Assembly: GCA_020859745.1 (NCBI GenBank)
Contig: JAJBVQ010000265.1
Location: 1-29,318 of the forward strand
Length of the DNA stretch: 29,318 nt
Source of the DNA: Rikenellaceae bacterium
GTDB lineage: Bacteria > Bacteroidota > Bacteroidia > Bacteroidales > Rikenellaceae
Direction of reading: 5' to 3'
The position numbers were made by a program, and so were the translations under genes. The notes below the pieces were generated by a model, which was not told the origin of the DNA, made no database searches, and worked only from the letters and a program-made list of their open reading frames with translations. This document shows positions 15,570-23,189 of the stretch, in pieces (within the stretch, counting starts at the first letter, position 1; every line of letters starts with the position of its first letter).

Positions 15570-16175
15570 ATGATGTTCACTGCACTTTGTAACCAGATTT
15601 TCCAACGCTCTATCGAGGATTACCATCGGCACGACCATGTGGACACGCCGATCGCCGATCCCTATCCCACAGGCAGTATCGAACACCTGCTTTACCATAA
15701 GAACTGGATCGATACGGTGCAATGGCATCTTGAGGACATTATCCGCGACCCGGAGATCGACCCGGTCGAGGCGTTAGCGATCAAGCGGCGCATCGACGCT
15801 TCGAATCAGGAACGCACGGATATGGTCGAATATATCGACAGCTATTTTCTGGATCGATATAAAAATGTGGCTCCTTTGGCGGGGGCGACGATCAATACCG
15901 AGACGCCGGCATGGGCGGTGGATAGGCTTTCTATTCTGGCTTTGAAGATCTACCATATGCAGCAGGAGGCGCAGCGGACGGACGTGTCTGCGGAACACCG
16001 GGCGGCATGCCAAACGAAACTGGATGTACTGCTGACCCAGCGGACTGACCTTTCGCAGGCGATCGAAGAACTGCTGGCGGATATCGGTGCAGGACGCAAG
16101 TATATGAAGCTGTACAAGCAGATGAAAATGTATAACGACCCGGCTCTGAACCCGGTGCTTTATGCTAAAAAATAG
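15570..16175 (+). CDS. DUF4254 domain-containing protein
   Basis: A 201-residue protein starting MMFTALCNQIFQRSIEDYHRHD. It matches my recollection of the DUF4254 family, a Bacteroidota-enriched helical protein of unknown function: EHLLYHKNWIDTVQWHLEDIIRDP is the recognisable N-terminal block, with DPVEALAIKRRIDASNQERTDMVE following and a helical C-terminus rich in Gln and Lys. No catalytic motif, signal peptide or membrane segment is visible. The following glycosyltransferase begins 20 bases downstream, so the two are probably co-transcribed; a role in surface glycan assembly is inference from this neighbour only. The ATG pair at 15570/15573 leaves the exact start ambiguous by one residue. 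Confidence 0.82.
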   Translation: MMFTALCNQIFQRSIEDYHRHDHVDTPIADPYPTGSIEHLLYHKNWIDTVQWHLEDIIRDPEIDPVEALAIKRRIDASNQERTDMVEYIDSYFLDRYKNVAPLAGATINTETPAWAVDRLSILALKIYHMQQEAQRTDVSAEHRAACQTKLDVLLTQRTDLSQAIEELLADIGAGRKYMKLYKQMKMYNDPALNPVLYAKK

Positions 16176-16195
16176 ACAGGTTATCCATTGAACTC

Positions 16196-17260
16196 GTGAA
16201 GGCTGCGCCGAAGAAAATACTCGTGATCCGCTCTTCCGCCATGGGGGATGTTGCGATGACCGCTCCGGTGCTGGCCGAAGTCGCGCGGCGTTATCCGCAG
16301 ACGGAGATCGTGTTGCTGACGCGCGGGTTCTACGAACCCTTTTTCGACGGTATCCCGAACCTCAAATTCCACAATATAGACCTGGCCCGCTATCACCGGG
16401 GGCTGAAAGGGCTTTTGCGGCTTTACCGCGAATTGCGCGAAGCGCATCCCGATGTCGAACAGATCATTGATCTTCAGGATAAGATCTACTCCAAGCTGTT
16501 GCGTAAGCTATACCGTGTGGCGAAAGGTAAATCCTATCATAATATAAATAAGGGTCGGGCCGAAAAGAAAGCGCTGACGGCGATGCCGGATAAGGGAAAG
16601 GTCATGCGTCCGCTGCGGACAAGTATCGAGCGGTATGCGGACGTTTTCCGGGAGGCGGGTTTCGATATTCCGGCCATCGGTACGGATCTGGAGGCCTATC
16701 GGCAGCGGCGGACGGTGCCTGCGGCTTTGGGGGTGGGGAAAGAAGCCGGTGAATATTGGATCGGGCTGGCTCCTTTTGCCCAGCATAAGGGAAAGGTCTA
16801 TCCGTTGGAGAAGATGCGGACGGTGGCTTTGATGCTGATCGAGCGGTATCCGCAGGTGCGGATATTTATTTTCGGCGGGGGAGACGAGGAGCGCCAGTTG
16901 GCGGAGGCCGCGGCGCAGGATGCGCGGACGGGACGTTGCTTGTCGGTGGTCGGGAAGTTCAGCCTGCGGGAGGAGATCGACCTGATGGCCAATCTCGATC
17001 TGATGGTGTCTATGGATTCGTCGGCCATGCATATGGCGTCGCTGGTGGGGGTGCCGGTGGTGTCGGTGTGGGGGGCTACTCACCCTTACGCGGGATTCCT
17101 GGGACTGGGACAGTCTATGGAGGATGCCGTGGGGCTGGATATGGATTGCCGCCCGTGTTCGGTGTACGGGCACAAGGAGTGTTGGCGGGGCGATTATGCC
17201 TGCCTGAACGATCTGCCTCCGGAGCGGGTTTTCGAGCGGATCGCAGCACACCTGAAATAA
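16196..17260 (+). CDS. Glycosyltransferase family 9 (heptosyltransferase-like)
   Basis: A 354-residue GT9 enzyme of the ADP-heptose:LPS heptosyltransferase type. It begins at a GTG codon with KKILVIRSSAMGDVAMTAPVL, the classic N-terminal motif, where the Asp is catalytic in the family. The C-terminal nucleotide-sugar domain shows SMDSSAMHMASLVGVPVV and WGATHPYAGF. A terminal cysteine-rich segment (CRPCSVYGHKEC, then ACLNDL) is also typical. It probably adds a sugar to the LPS inner core at the cytoplasmic membrane; the donor may not be heptose in this phylum. It is downstream of the DUF4254 gene and ends at a hairpin terminator. Confidence 0.9.
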   Translation: MKAAPKKILVIRSSAMGDVAMTAPVLAEVARRYPQTEIVLLTRGFYEPFFDGIPNLKFHNIDLARYHRGLKGLLRLYRELREAHPDVEQIIDLQDKIYSKLLRKLYRVAKGKSYHNINKGRAEKKALTAMPDKGKVMRPLRTSIERYADVFREAGFDIPAIGTDLEAYRQRRTVPAALGVGKEAGEYWIGLAPFAQHKGKVYPLEKMRTVALMLIERYPQVRIFIFGGGDEERQLAEAAAQDARTGRCLSVVGKFSLREEIDLMANLDLMVSMDSSAMHMASLVGVPVVSVWGATHPYAGFLGLGQSMEDAVGLDMDCRPCSVYGHKECWRGDYACLNDLPPERVFERIAAHLK

Positions 17261-17261
17261 A

Positions 17262-17293
17262 CAACGCTTTTCCTGATGGCAGGAAAGGCGTTG
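17262..17293 (-). terminator. Hairpin terminator between the convergent GT9 and pfp genes
   Basis: CAACGCTTTTCCTG and CAGGAAAGGCGTTG form a 14-base stem with one wobble and a 4-base loop. On the minus strand it is followed by TTTATTT, fitting termination of pfp. On the plus strand there is no T-run, so termination of the GT9 gene there would be weaker. Confidence 0.75.
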
Positions 17294-17302
17294 TCGTTAC
17301 AT
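17292..17302 (-). repeat. Shared 11-base motif upstream of the pfp terminator (copy 1)
   Basis: The minus strand reads ATGTAACGACA, 26 bases after the pfp stop and running into the terminator stem. An identical 11-mer is found at the same relative place after fbaA (18640-18650). Function unknown. Confidence 0.5.
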
Positions 17303-17328
17303 ACCGGATGCGCGCCGGCCAAAGCGGA

Positions 17329-18552
17329 TTATTTATTCCATTCCAAAATATTCATGAAATCATATTCCGCCGGGTCGTCCACATATTTCGACGCTCCTTT
17401 GTAATCTTCCGGCGTGATGTAATGCAGGTTGTTCTGGATAATCTGCTGCACTTTCCGGGATTCTACGTCCACCAGACGCGGCATAATCTTCCCATCCTTA
17501 TCTGCCACGCTGTCCATAAAGAGCGGTTCGACCGAACCGTCGCGTCCCACGGTGACCATACACCCGCTGTGCCCTGCCAGATAGAGTTCGTACACCCCCA
17601 GCCCTAACTGGGTCGCGTAAGAGAGGTCGTAGGCGATCGGGCGGCAGCAACGCAGTTCGTAACCCATCTCATTGGGACGGCTCTTGACTTTGATGCGCAA
17701 CGTCTTGAGTTTCTGTTGAACCAGCATATTGAAAATATGCGATTTGCTCACGTTCCCCAGTTCCGGGTGCCCGTGTTCGTCGTAGGTGAACTGAACGCCG
17801 GTATTGATCACCTCCTCGTCGTTCATGAAATGGAATACGCCTTCCGAAATCACCGCGACGCCGTAAGGTATTCCCATCAGCCGCCGTTTCACCATCGACG
17901 AGATCACGAGCCTGGCGATCTTGTCGAATGTGATCGGCGTTTTGTTGAACATTTCCGGAATGACGATCATCGGATAGTGGCAAGCCGCGCCGATGCCGAA
18001 AGCGAGGTGTCCCGCTTCGCGTCCCATGGCCGAAACGACGAACCAGTTGCCGCTGGTCCTGGCATCTTCATAGAGCGTCGTAGCGAGTTTAACACCTTCC
18101 TCTTTAGCGGAGTTGTATCCAAAAGTCGGATACCCCGCCGGCAACGGAAGGTCGTTGTCGATGGTCTTAGGCACATGGATGCTCGACACGTCGATCCCTT
18201 TCTGTTTCAGGAATTTGGTCAGCCGGTTGGCCGTCGAGGCGGTGTCGTCGCCGCCGATGGTCACCAGTACCTTGACGTTGTAACGCTCGAAGAAATCGGT
18301 CTTGAACTCTTTGTCGGTCGGTTTGTAACGGCTCATCACCAAAGCCGATCCGCCCCGGCAGTAGATATTGTCGGCGGTTTCGAAATCCAGATACACAAAG
18401 TCCGGCTCGTCGCTGACCAGGCTTTTGTAGCCACCATTGAGTCCGATCACTTTGTAGCCGTTCTGGCTGAATATCTTGGTGACGGCGCTGATTACCGTGT
18501 TGATGCCCGGCGCAGGCCCCCCTGCGCAGAGTATGGCCACTGCATTTTTCAT
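17329..18552 (-). CDS. pfp: PPi-dependent-type 6-phosphofructokinase
   Basis: A 407-residue phosphofructokinase. Two positions point to pyrophosphate rather than ATP as phosphoryl donor: TIGGDDT (98-104), where ATP-PFKs have Gly in place of Asp103, and PKTIDND (128-134), where Lys129 replaces the Gly of ATP enzymes. The catalytic Asp132 is conserved. Other family segments are the N-terminal CAGGPAPGINTVI, SAMGREAGHLA and ISEGVFHF. The enzyme would convert fructose 6-phosphate and PPi reversibly to fructose 1,6-bisphosphate, saving ATP in fermentation. The next upstream gene is fbaA, the following step of glycolysis. Only a degenerate promoter box (TAAATTTT) precedes it, so it may depend partly on read-through from fbaA. 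Confidence 0.93.
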   Translation of the reverse strand: MKNAVAILCAGGPAPGINTVISAVTKIFSQNGYKVIGLNGGYKSLVSDEPDFVYLDFETADNIYCRGGSALVMSRYKPTDKEFKTDFFERYNVKVLVTIGGDDTASTANRLTKFLKQKGIDVSSIHVPKTIDNDLPLPAGYPTFGYNSAKEEGVKLATTLYEDARTSGNWFVVSAMGREAGHLAFGIGAACHYPMIVIPEMFNKTPITFDKIARLVISSMVKRRLMGIPYGVAVISEGVFHFMNDEEVINTGVQFTYDEHGHPELGNVSKSHIFNMLVQQKLKTLRIKVKSRPNEMGYELRCCRPIAYDLSYATQLGLGVYELYLAGHSGCMVTVGRDGSVEPLFMDSVADKDGKIMPRLVDVESRKVQQIIQNNLHYITPEDYKGASKYVDDPAEYDFMNILEWNK

Positions 18553-18606
18553 AGCTGATGGGTTGGGGTTAATTAGTGAAAAAATTTAGTATTGACTGCC
18601 CTATAA

Positions 18607-18637
18607 GAGAACAGCCCCAATTATTGGGGCTGTTCTC
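18607..18637 (-). terminator. Perfect 14-base hairpin after fbaA
   Basis: GAGAACAGCCCCAA and TTGGGGCTGTTCTC form a perfect 14-base stem with a three-base loop. On the minus strand it is followed by TTATAGG, a poor T-run, so it may attenuate rather than fully stop transcription from fbaA into pfp, or stabilise the fbaA 3' end. Confidence 0.75.
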
Positions 18638-18639
18638 GG

Positions 18640-18650
18640 TGTCGTTACAT
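18640..18650 (-). repeat. Shared 11-base motif upstream of the fbaA terminator (copy 2)
   Basis: The minus strand reads ATGTAACGACA, 18 bases after the fbaA stop and 2 bases before the hairpin. Identical to the motif after pfp. Confidence 0.5.
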
Positions 18651-18668
18651 CTCTGGAATCCGTTCGGA

Positions 18669-19742
18669 TTACAGAACGTTTACGCAGTTCAGGTTCTCGA
18701 AAGCGATCTTCATGCGTTCGATGATCGACGTTTCGCCGGCGCGGAGCCAGTTACGCGGATCGTAGAACTTCTTGTTCGGCTTGTCGGCCCCTTCCGGGTT
18801 GCCGAGCTGGCCCTGAAGATAGGCTTCGTTTTTCTTGTAATACAGACGAATCCCGTTCCAGAAAGCCCATTGGGTATCGGTGTCGATGTTCATCTTGATC
18901 ACCCCGTAGGTAATGGCCTCGGCGATCTTTTCCGGCTCGGAGCCCGAACCGCCGTGGAACACGAAATTCACCGGTTTGTCGGTAGCGGTATTCAGCTTCT
19001 TGTGGATATAAGCCTGCGAGTCGCGCAGGATCTTCGGTTCGAGTACCACGTTCCCCGGTTTGTAAACGCCGTGTACGTTACCGAACGAAGCCGCGATGGT
19101 GAAGTTCGGGCTGACCTTCATCAAGGTTTCATAAGCCAGGCATACTTCTTCCGGTTGGGTATACAGTTTAGAAGAGTCTACGTGCGAATTATCAACCCCG
19201 TCTTCCTCACCGCCGGTGATCCCGAGTTCGATCTCGAGGGTCATCCCCATTTTGGCCATGCGGGTCAGGTATTTCGAGCTGATCTCCAGGTTTTCGTTCA
19301 GCGGCTCTTCGCTCAGGTCGAGCATGTGGGAGCTGAACAGCGGCGTCCCCGTCTCAGCGAAATGCTTTTCGCTGGCGTCCAGCAGCCCGTCTATCCACGG
19401 CAGCAGCTTTTTGGCCGCATGGTCGGTGTGCAGAACCACCGGCACCCCGTAAGCCTTAGCCACGGTATGCACATGCTTGGCCGCAGCGATAGCCCCCAGC
19501 ACCTGCGCTTCCTGCCCTTCCAGTTTCAGCCCTTTGCCGGCCACGAAAGCCGCGCCGCCATTCGAAAGCTGGATGATCACCGGCGAATTCACCGTAGCGG
19601 CCGCTTCGAGCACAGCGTTGATCGTGTCGGTCCCGGTCACGTTGACCGCCGGGATGGCAAAGCCTTTTTCTTTGGCGTAGGCAAACAACTGCCCTACTTT
19701 GTCCCCTGTGAGAACCCCTGCCGGAAATTTTTTGTCGCTCAT
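18669..19742 (-). CDS. fbaA: Class II fructose-bisphosphate aldolase
   Basis: A 357-residue class IIA aldolase that cleaves fructose 1,6-bisphosphate to dihydroxyacetone phosphate and glyceraldehyde 3-phosphate. The zinc-site region VVLHTDHAAKKLLPW, the acidic segment ELGITGGEEDGVDN, and the histidine motifs SFGNVHGVYKPGNV and FHGGSGSE are all visible. Length equals the E. coli FbaA class. The start MSDKKFPAGVLTGD at 19742 is preferred: a promoter box lies 33 bases upstream and the longer N-terminus begins too close to that box. Downstream of it on the same strand lies pfp, so two consecutive glycolytic steps are adjacent. Confidence 0.97.
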   Translation of the reverse strand: MSDKKFPAGVLTGDKVGQLFAYAKEKGFAIPAVNVTGTDTINAVLEAAATVNSPVIIQLSNGGAAFVAGKGLKLEGQEAQVLGAIAAAKHVHTVAKAYGVPVVLHTDHAAKKLLPWIDGLLDASEKHFAETGTPLFSSHMLDLSEEPLNENLEISSKYLTRMAKMGMTLEIELGITGGEEDGVDNSHVDSSKLYTQPEEVCLAYETLMKVSPNFTIAASFGNVHGVYKPGNVVLEPKILRDSQAYIHKKLNTATDKPVNFVFHGGSGSEPEKIAEAITYGVIKMNIDTDTQWAFWNGIRLYYKKNEAYLQGQLGNPEGADKPNKKFYDPRNWLRAGETSIIERMKIAFENLNCVNVL

Positions 19743-19775
19743 TATGTATTGTGTTTTAAGTGATGATTCTATCTT

Positions 19776-19783
19776 CAAATTTA
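19776..19783 (-). promoter_or_regulatory. Bacteroidota-type -7 box for fbaA
   Basis: TAAATTTG on the minus strand fits TAnnTTTG; it sits between the thioesterase stop (19787) and the fbaA ATG, giving a leader of about 30 bases. No clear -33 element. Confidence 0.6.
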
Positions 19784-19786
19784 CGA

Positions 19787-20173
19787 TTATTTTTCGATTT
19801 TGGCCATAAATTTTTCGACCTCCACCACAAAACGGGTGTGCTTTCCTTTCCCGATGCAGTTGCCCCGGGCGTCTTCCGCTGTCACCTCGAAATCGACCCG
19901 CCGTCCCTCCACAGCCGTAACCACAGCCGTTGCGGAGACCTTCTCACCAACCTTTGTGGCCCGGTCGTGGGTGATGTCCAGTGAGATGCCCACACTGCTC
20001 TCCGAATCGTCCAGGTACGGCGCGATGGCCAGCATAGCCGCATTTTCCATCAGGGCTGACATCGCAGGCGTCCCGAAGACAGGCAGGTTTCCCGAACCCA
20101 ACGCCACCGCCGTATGGTTCGCCGTAACGGTCAGGGGCGAGGTGTGTATGGAGCCGATAAGTATTTCCCGCAT
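19787..20173 (-). CDS. FlK-like hotdog-fold acyl-CoA thioesterase
   Basis: A 128-residue hotdog protein resembling the fluoroacetyl-CoA thioesterase (FlK) family. The FlK triad Thr42-Glu50-His76 has equivalents with exactly the same spacing: Thr35 in FGTPAMSALMENAAM, Glu43, and His69 in DITHDRATKVG. The family hydrolyses short acyl-CoAs; in organisms without fluoroacetate metabolism the substrate is unknown. It begins 6 bases after the flavodiiron gene stops, so it is the last gene of the hydrogenase unit. A link to acyl-CoA turnover in fermentation is inference. Confidence 0.85.
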   Translation of the reverse strand: MREILIGSIHTSPLTVTANHTAVALGSGNLPVFGTPAMSALMENAAMLAIAPYLDDSESSVGISLDITHDRATKVGEKVSATAVVTAVEGRRVDFEVTAEDARGNCIGKGKHTRFVVEVEKFMAKIEK

Positions 20174-20179
20174 AAAATC

Positions 20180-21391
20180 CTACTCTTTGGTTTTCAGGGC
20201 CTCGGCCATGCCTTTTGCAATCGCATCCGCTGCCGCCAACTTCTCCGGGGTCGGCGTCCCGAACACATCCACCGGTTCGGCCACCAGCGGCCAGCAGATG
20301 GCTTCGGCGAAAGTCTTGAGGTTCTTGACCCCGCCGCCGTTCCAGCTGTACGAACCGAACAGACCGAGCACTTTATCCTTCACTCCCATGTGCAGCAGCT
20401 CGGTGGTCAGTTGTTCGATTTTCGGGAACATATTGGTGTTGTAGGCGCAACTCCCCAGAATCACGCCCCGGTAGCGCCAAATGTCGTTGATGAGGTACGA
20501 AAGATGTGTTTTCGAAGCGTCGTGCACTTTGATCTTCCTGATCCCCGCCTCGGCGCATTTGCGGGCGATGTAGTCTGCCGTAGCGGCATTGTTGCCGTAC
20601 ATCGAGCCGTAGATGATAACGACGCCGTCTTCCGCCTCGTAGCGGCTCCATTTTTCGTACAGTTCGATCACTTTGCACGGATTGCTGCGCCATACCGGCC
20701 CGTGGAGCGGGCAGATCACATTGAGCGGCACGGTGTTGAGTTTGCAGAACGCTTTCTGCACCATATTGCTGTACTTGCCGACGATATTGGAGTAATACCG
20801 CCGCATCTCGCCCAGGTATTTTTCGTCGAAGTCGGCGATCTCGTCGTCGAAAACCGCCCCGTCCAGCGTCCCGAACGTCCCGAAAGCGTCCCCGGAAAAG
20901 AGGATATGTTCCGTGGTGTCGTAAGTCATCATGGTCTCCGGCCAATGCACCCACGGGGTCATCACGAACTGGAGCTTATGGTGTCCCAAATCCAGGGTAT
21001 CCCCCTCCTTAACCTCGATCAGGTTCTCGGTGATGCCGTAATACCCTTCCAGTATTTTGAACGTCTTGCCGTTCCCGACGATCCGCACGTTCGGCCACCG
21101 CCGGACGATGTCCCCGACCTCGCCCGAATGGTCGGGTTCCATATGGTTGATAATCAAATAGTCGAGTTCCGTCCGTCCATGCTCGCCGAGCAAATGCTCG
21201 ATCCATCCCACGTAATCGCCGCCCGTTCCCATCTCGATGGTGTCCAGCAGCGCGGTCTTTTCGTCCGTGACCAGGTATGAATTGTAGCTTACCCCGTCCG
21301 GGAGCGGCCAAAGGTTCTCGAAGAGTTGTTTGCGCCGGTCGTTGGTTCCCAGCCAGTAAATCCTATCGGTTACGTTTACTTTCAGGTTCAT
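20180..21391 (-). CDS. Flavodiiron protein (A-type flavoprotein, O2/NO reductase)
   Basis: A 403-residue class A flavodiiron protein: an N-terminal metallo-beta-lactamase-like diiron domain and a C-terminal flavodoxin domain. The iron ligands are all present: His83, Glu85 and Asp87 in HMEPDHSGE, His149 in WVHWPE, Asp168 in FSGDAFG, and His230 in CPLHGPVW. The FMN phosphate loop is IIYGSMYGNNAATADYIA from about residue 258, with GSYSWNGGG later. Such proteins reduce O2 to water or NO to N2O in anaerobes, taking electrons from rubredoxin or related carriers. It follows the [FeFe]-hydrogenase gene by 27 bases, so protection of the oxygen-sensitive H-cluster or use of the same electron pool is likely (inference). 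Confidence 0.95.
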   Translation of the reverse strand: MNLKVNVTDRIYWLGTNDRRKQLFENLWPLPDGVSYNSYLVTDEKTALLDTIEMGTGGDYVGWIEHLLGEHGRTELDYLIINHMEPDHSGEVGDIVRRWPNVRIVGNGKTFKILEGYYGITENLIEVKEGDTLDLGHHKLQFVMTPWVHWPETMMTYDTTEHILFSGDAFGTFGTLDGAVFDDEIADFDEKYLGEMRRYYSNIVGKYSNMVQKAFCKLNTVPLNVICPLHGPVWRSNPCKVIELYEKWSRYEAEDGVVIIYGSMYGNNAATADYIARKCAEAGIRKIKVHDASKTHLSYLINDIWRYRGVILGSCAYNTNMFPKIEQLTTELLHMGVKDKVLGLFGSYSWNGGGVKNLKTFAEAICWPLVAEPVDVFGTPTPEKLAAADAIAKGMAEALKTKE

Positions 21392-21418
21392 ATAGTTATA
21401 GTGCTAAATTACAGTGTG

Positions 21419-22852
21419 TTATTTTGCCAGTTCCTTGACTTGCCGCGCAGCGATCTTGGGATTGGCGATCACGTTGCATCCATTGACACAACCCCCTTCG
21501 CAGGCCATCACTTCGACCATGTTCCCCGGGCAGCTCTTGGCATAACCCCGCAAATCCCTGATCGCCTGTTTGTCGATCCCGTTGATAACCACCGGTTTGA
21601 TCCGGTCTTTGTAATCCCCCGGCAACGCAGACGCCACAGCACCCATCACCCCTTCGCTCGCCGCATATCCCCGGCTGCTCGGCATGATCGCCCCGTCCAA
21701 AGCGACGGCCATATCATCCGTAAAATCCTCCACCCCCATCGCTACGAACATCGTCCCCAATTCCTCGAAACTCAGCATCAGGTCCACATTCGGATCGGCA
21801 TAAGCCTCTTTCCGCTTGGCCACGCACGGCCCCACGAATACGATCGTGGCCTCCGGATATTGTTTCCGCGCGATCTCCGCGGCATAATACATAGGACTCC
21901 GCGTATGCGAAACGAACGGGGCCACCTCCGGAATATGTTTGTGCGCCAGCATATAGTAAGACGGACAGCATGACGTCGTCATAAACGCCTGCCCCTGCTC
22001 GATCACCTTCTCGGCGAACTCCGCCGCCTCGTTGGTCGTGGTCACATCCGCCCCTTTCGCCACCTCGATCACCTCGTCGAAACCGAGCTTCCTGATCGCT
22101 CCCATGATATTGGCCAGCGAGGTTTTGAACTGCCCCGCCACCGCCGGGGCGACCAAAGCCACCACCGGTTTTTCCGACCGGAAAGCCTTGAAGATCTCGA
22201 TCAGGTGCGATTTTTCGACCACAGCGCCGAACGGACAGGCCGACAGGCAACGCCCGCAATAGATGCACTTTTCCGGGTCGATATGCTCCTTGCCGTGCTC
22301 GTCCTTGCTGATCGCCCCCACCGGGCACGACTCCTCGCACGGTACCGGAATGTAGACGATGGCATGGAAAGGGCAGTTTTTCATGCACAACCCGCAGTTG
22401 ACGCACTTGGCCGAGTCGATCTGCGCCTGTCCGTTCACGAAGTGGATCGCCCCTTTGTTGCAATTGACTTCGCACGGCCTTGCCACGCACCCCCGGCACA
22501 TATTGGTCACCACGTAATTGACTTTGACACAAGCCGAGCAGGCGTCGGTCATCACCGAAAGCGGGTTTTCCGACACCTGTTCCCGAGCGAAAGCCATCCG
22601 GGTGTATTCGGCCAGCGAGGTCATCTCGTCCTCCTCCTCGTCGATCCCGAAGCCGAGCACGCCCATCGCCCGGTACTTCAGCATCGCCCGGTCTTTGTAT
22701 ACGCAGCAACGCGACACTTCCTCATACCCTTTCGGCCGCATCTGGTACGGGATGCGGTCGATGTTCTCTTCCAGCGTGTTATTATGCAGTAGTTTGATGA
22801 TGCGCGTGAGCAGCTCGCGGCGCAGGATCATGGTGTTATTCGTAACTGCCAT
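21419..22852 (-). CDS. Group B-type [FeFe]-hydrogenase
   Basis: A 477-residue cytoplasmic [FeFe]-hydrogenase. The N-terminal half has cysteine sets for several [4Fe-4S] clusters: Cys119/122/127/131, then Cys150/153/156/160, Cys172/176 and Cys196/199/202/206. The H-cluster loops are L1 TSCCPSY (Cys295 proton relay, Cys296), L2 GPCVAKRKE (Cys343, Lys346, Glu349) and L3 MACEGGC (Cys451, Cys455), so all ligands for an active site are present. GPCVAK in place of MPCxxK and TSCCPSY in place of TSCCPxW fit group B rather than group A. It probably evolves H2 from reduced ferredoxin during fermentation. An extra Cys459 follows L3. Maturases HydE, HydF and HydG are not in the window. It lies 9 bases after the ferredoxin gene. 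Confidence 0.92.
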   Translation of the reverse strand: MAVTNNTMILRRELLTRIIKLLHNNTLEENIDRIPYQMRPKGYEEVSRCCVYKDRAMLKYRAMGVLGFGIDEEEDEMTSLAEYTRMAFAREQVSENPLSVMTDACSACVKVNYVVTNMCRGCVARPCEVNCNKGAIHFVNGQAQIDSAKCVNCGLCMKNCPFHAIVYIPVPCEESCPVGAISKDEHGKEHIDPEKCIYCGRCLSACPFGAVVEKSHLIEIFKAFRSEKPVVALVAPAVAGQFKTSLANIMGAIRKLGFDEVIEVAKGADVTTTNEAAEFAEKVIEQGQAFMTTSCCPSYYMLAHKHIPEVAPFVSHTRSPMYYAAEIARKQYPEATIVFVGPCVAKRKEAYADPNVDLMLSFEELGTMFVAMGVEDFTDDMAVALDGAIMPSSRGYAASEGVMGAVASALPGDYKDRIKPVVINGIDKQAIRDLRGYAKSCPGNMVEVMACEGGCVNGCNVIANPKIAARQVKELAK

Positions 22853-22861
22853 AATGGTGGG

Positions 22862-23113
22862 TTATCCGAGTTTCTGTTTGATCGCTTCGACTACTTTGGC
22901 AACGGTGGCCCCGGTAACGAGCTGGTCGCCGACCAGCACGAACGGGGCTTTGCCTTTTCCCTCCTGGTTGCAGAAGTCGAGGCAGGTCGCCCCCCGTATC
23001 TCGACCTTGTCGGCCAGCGATTCGGGCAGGTAGTCGCCGAGCAGTTGGAGCTCGGCGCCGCCCATGATGTAGCAAAGGGTGCCGGTGCAGATGCGAACGG
23101 TCAGTTTCTCCAT
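22862..23113 (-). CDS. NuoE/HndA-like [2Fe-2S] ferredoxin
   Basis: An 83-residue thioredoxin-fold [2Fe-2S] ferredoxin. The cluster ligands follow the NuoE pattern: Cys9-x4-Cys14 in ICTGTLCY and Cys44-x3-Cys48 in ATCLDFCNQ. It lacks the helical N-terminal domain of NuoE and so stands alone like small clostridial-type 2Fe-2S ferredoxins. It is the first gene of the hydrogenase unit, 23 bases after a consensus -7 box and 9 bases before the hydrogenase start, so it probably serves as an electron partner or assembly subunit of that hydrogenase (inference). Confidence 0.9.
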   Translation of the reverse strand: MEKLTVRICTGTLCYIMGGAELQLLGDYLPESLADKVEIRGATCLDFCNQEGKGKAPFVLVGDQLVTGATVAKVVEAIKQKLG

Positions 23114-23136
23114 AAAGGTTTTTTCGATTGAGGGTT

Positions 23137-23144
23137 CAAAGTTA
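23137..23144 (-). promoter_or_regulatory. Bacteroidota-type -7 box for the ferredoxin-hydrogenase unit
   Basis: TAACTTTG on the minus strand matches TAnnTTTG and lies 23 bases before the ferredoxin ATG. Four bases upstream of it is GCCGGAAA (23149-23156), also found near the sensor operon start. A second TAnnTTTG match (TACCTTTG, 23191-23198) overlaps the end of the phosphatase gene. Confidence 0.65.
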
Positions 23145-23189
23145 ATACTTTCCGGCCGAATTTCCAGTAAGCGCTCCTGCTTGCCGGAG

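Noticed and set aside
18576..19763. Open frame of 395 codons opposite fbaA
   Set aside because: It mirrors the fbaA coding sequence, has no known motif and includes the terminator hairpin at its start; a codon-bias artefact.
20114..21280. Open frame of 388 codons opposite the flavodiiron gene
   Set aside because: The antisense of a gene with all diiron ligands; the composition (His/Arg/Pro/Val rich) is typical of shadow frames.
21419..22852. Group A (prototypical) fermentative hydrogenase as the identity of the catalytic enzyme
   Set aside because: L1 lacks the usual TSCCPxW tryptophan and L2 has GPC rather than MPC, which fits group B better.
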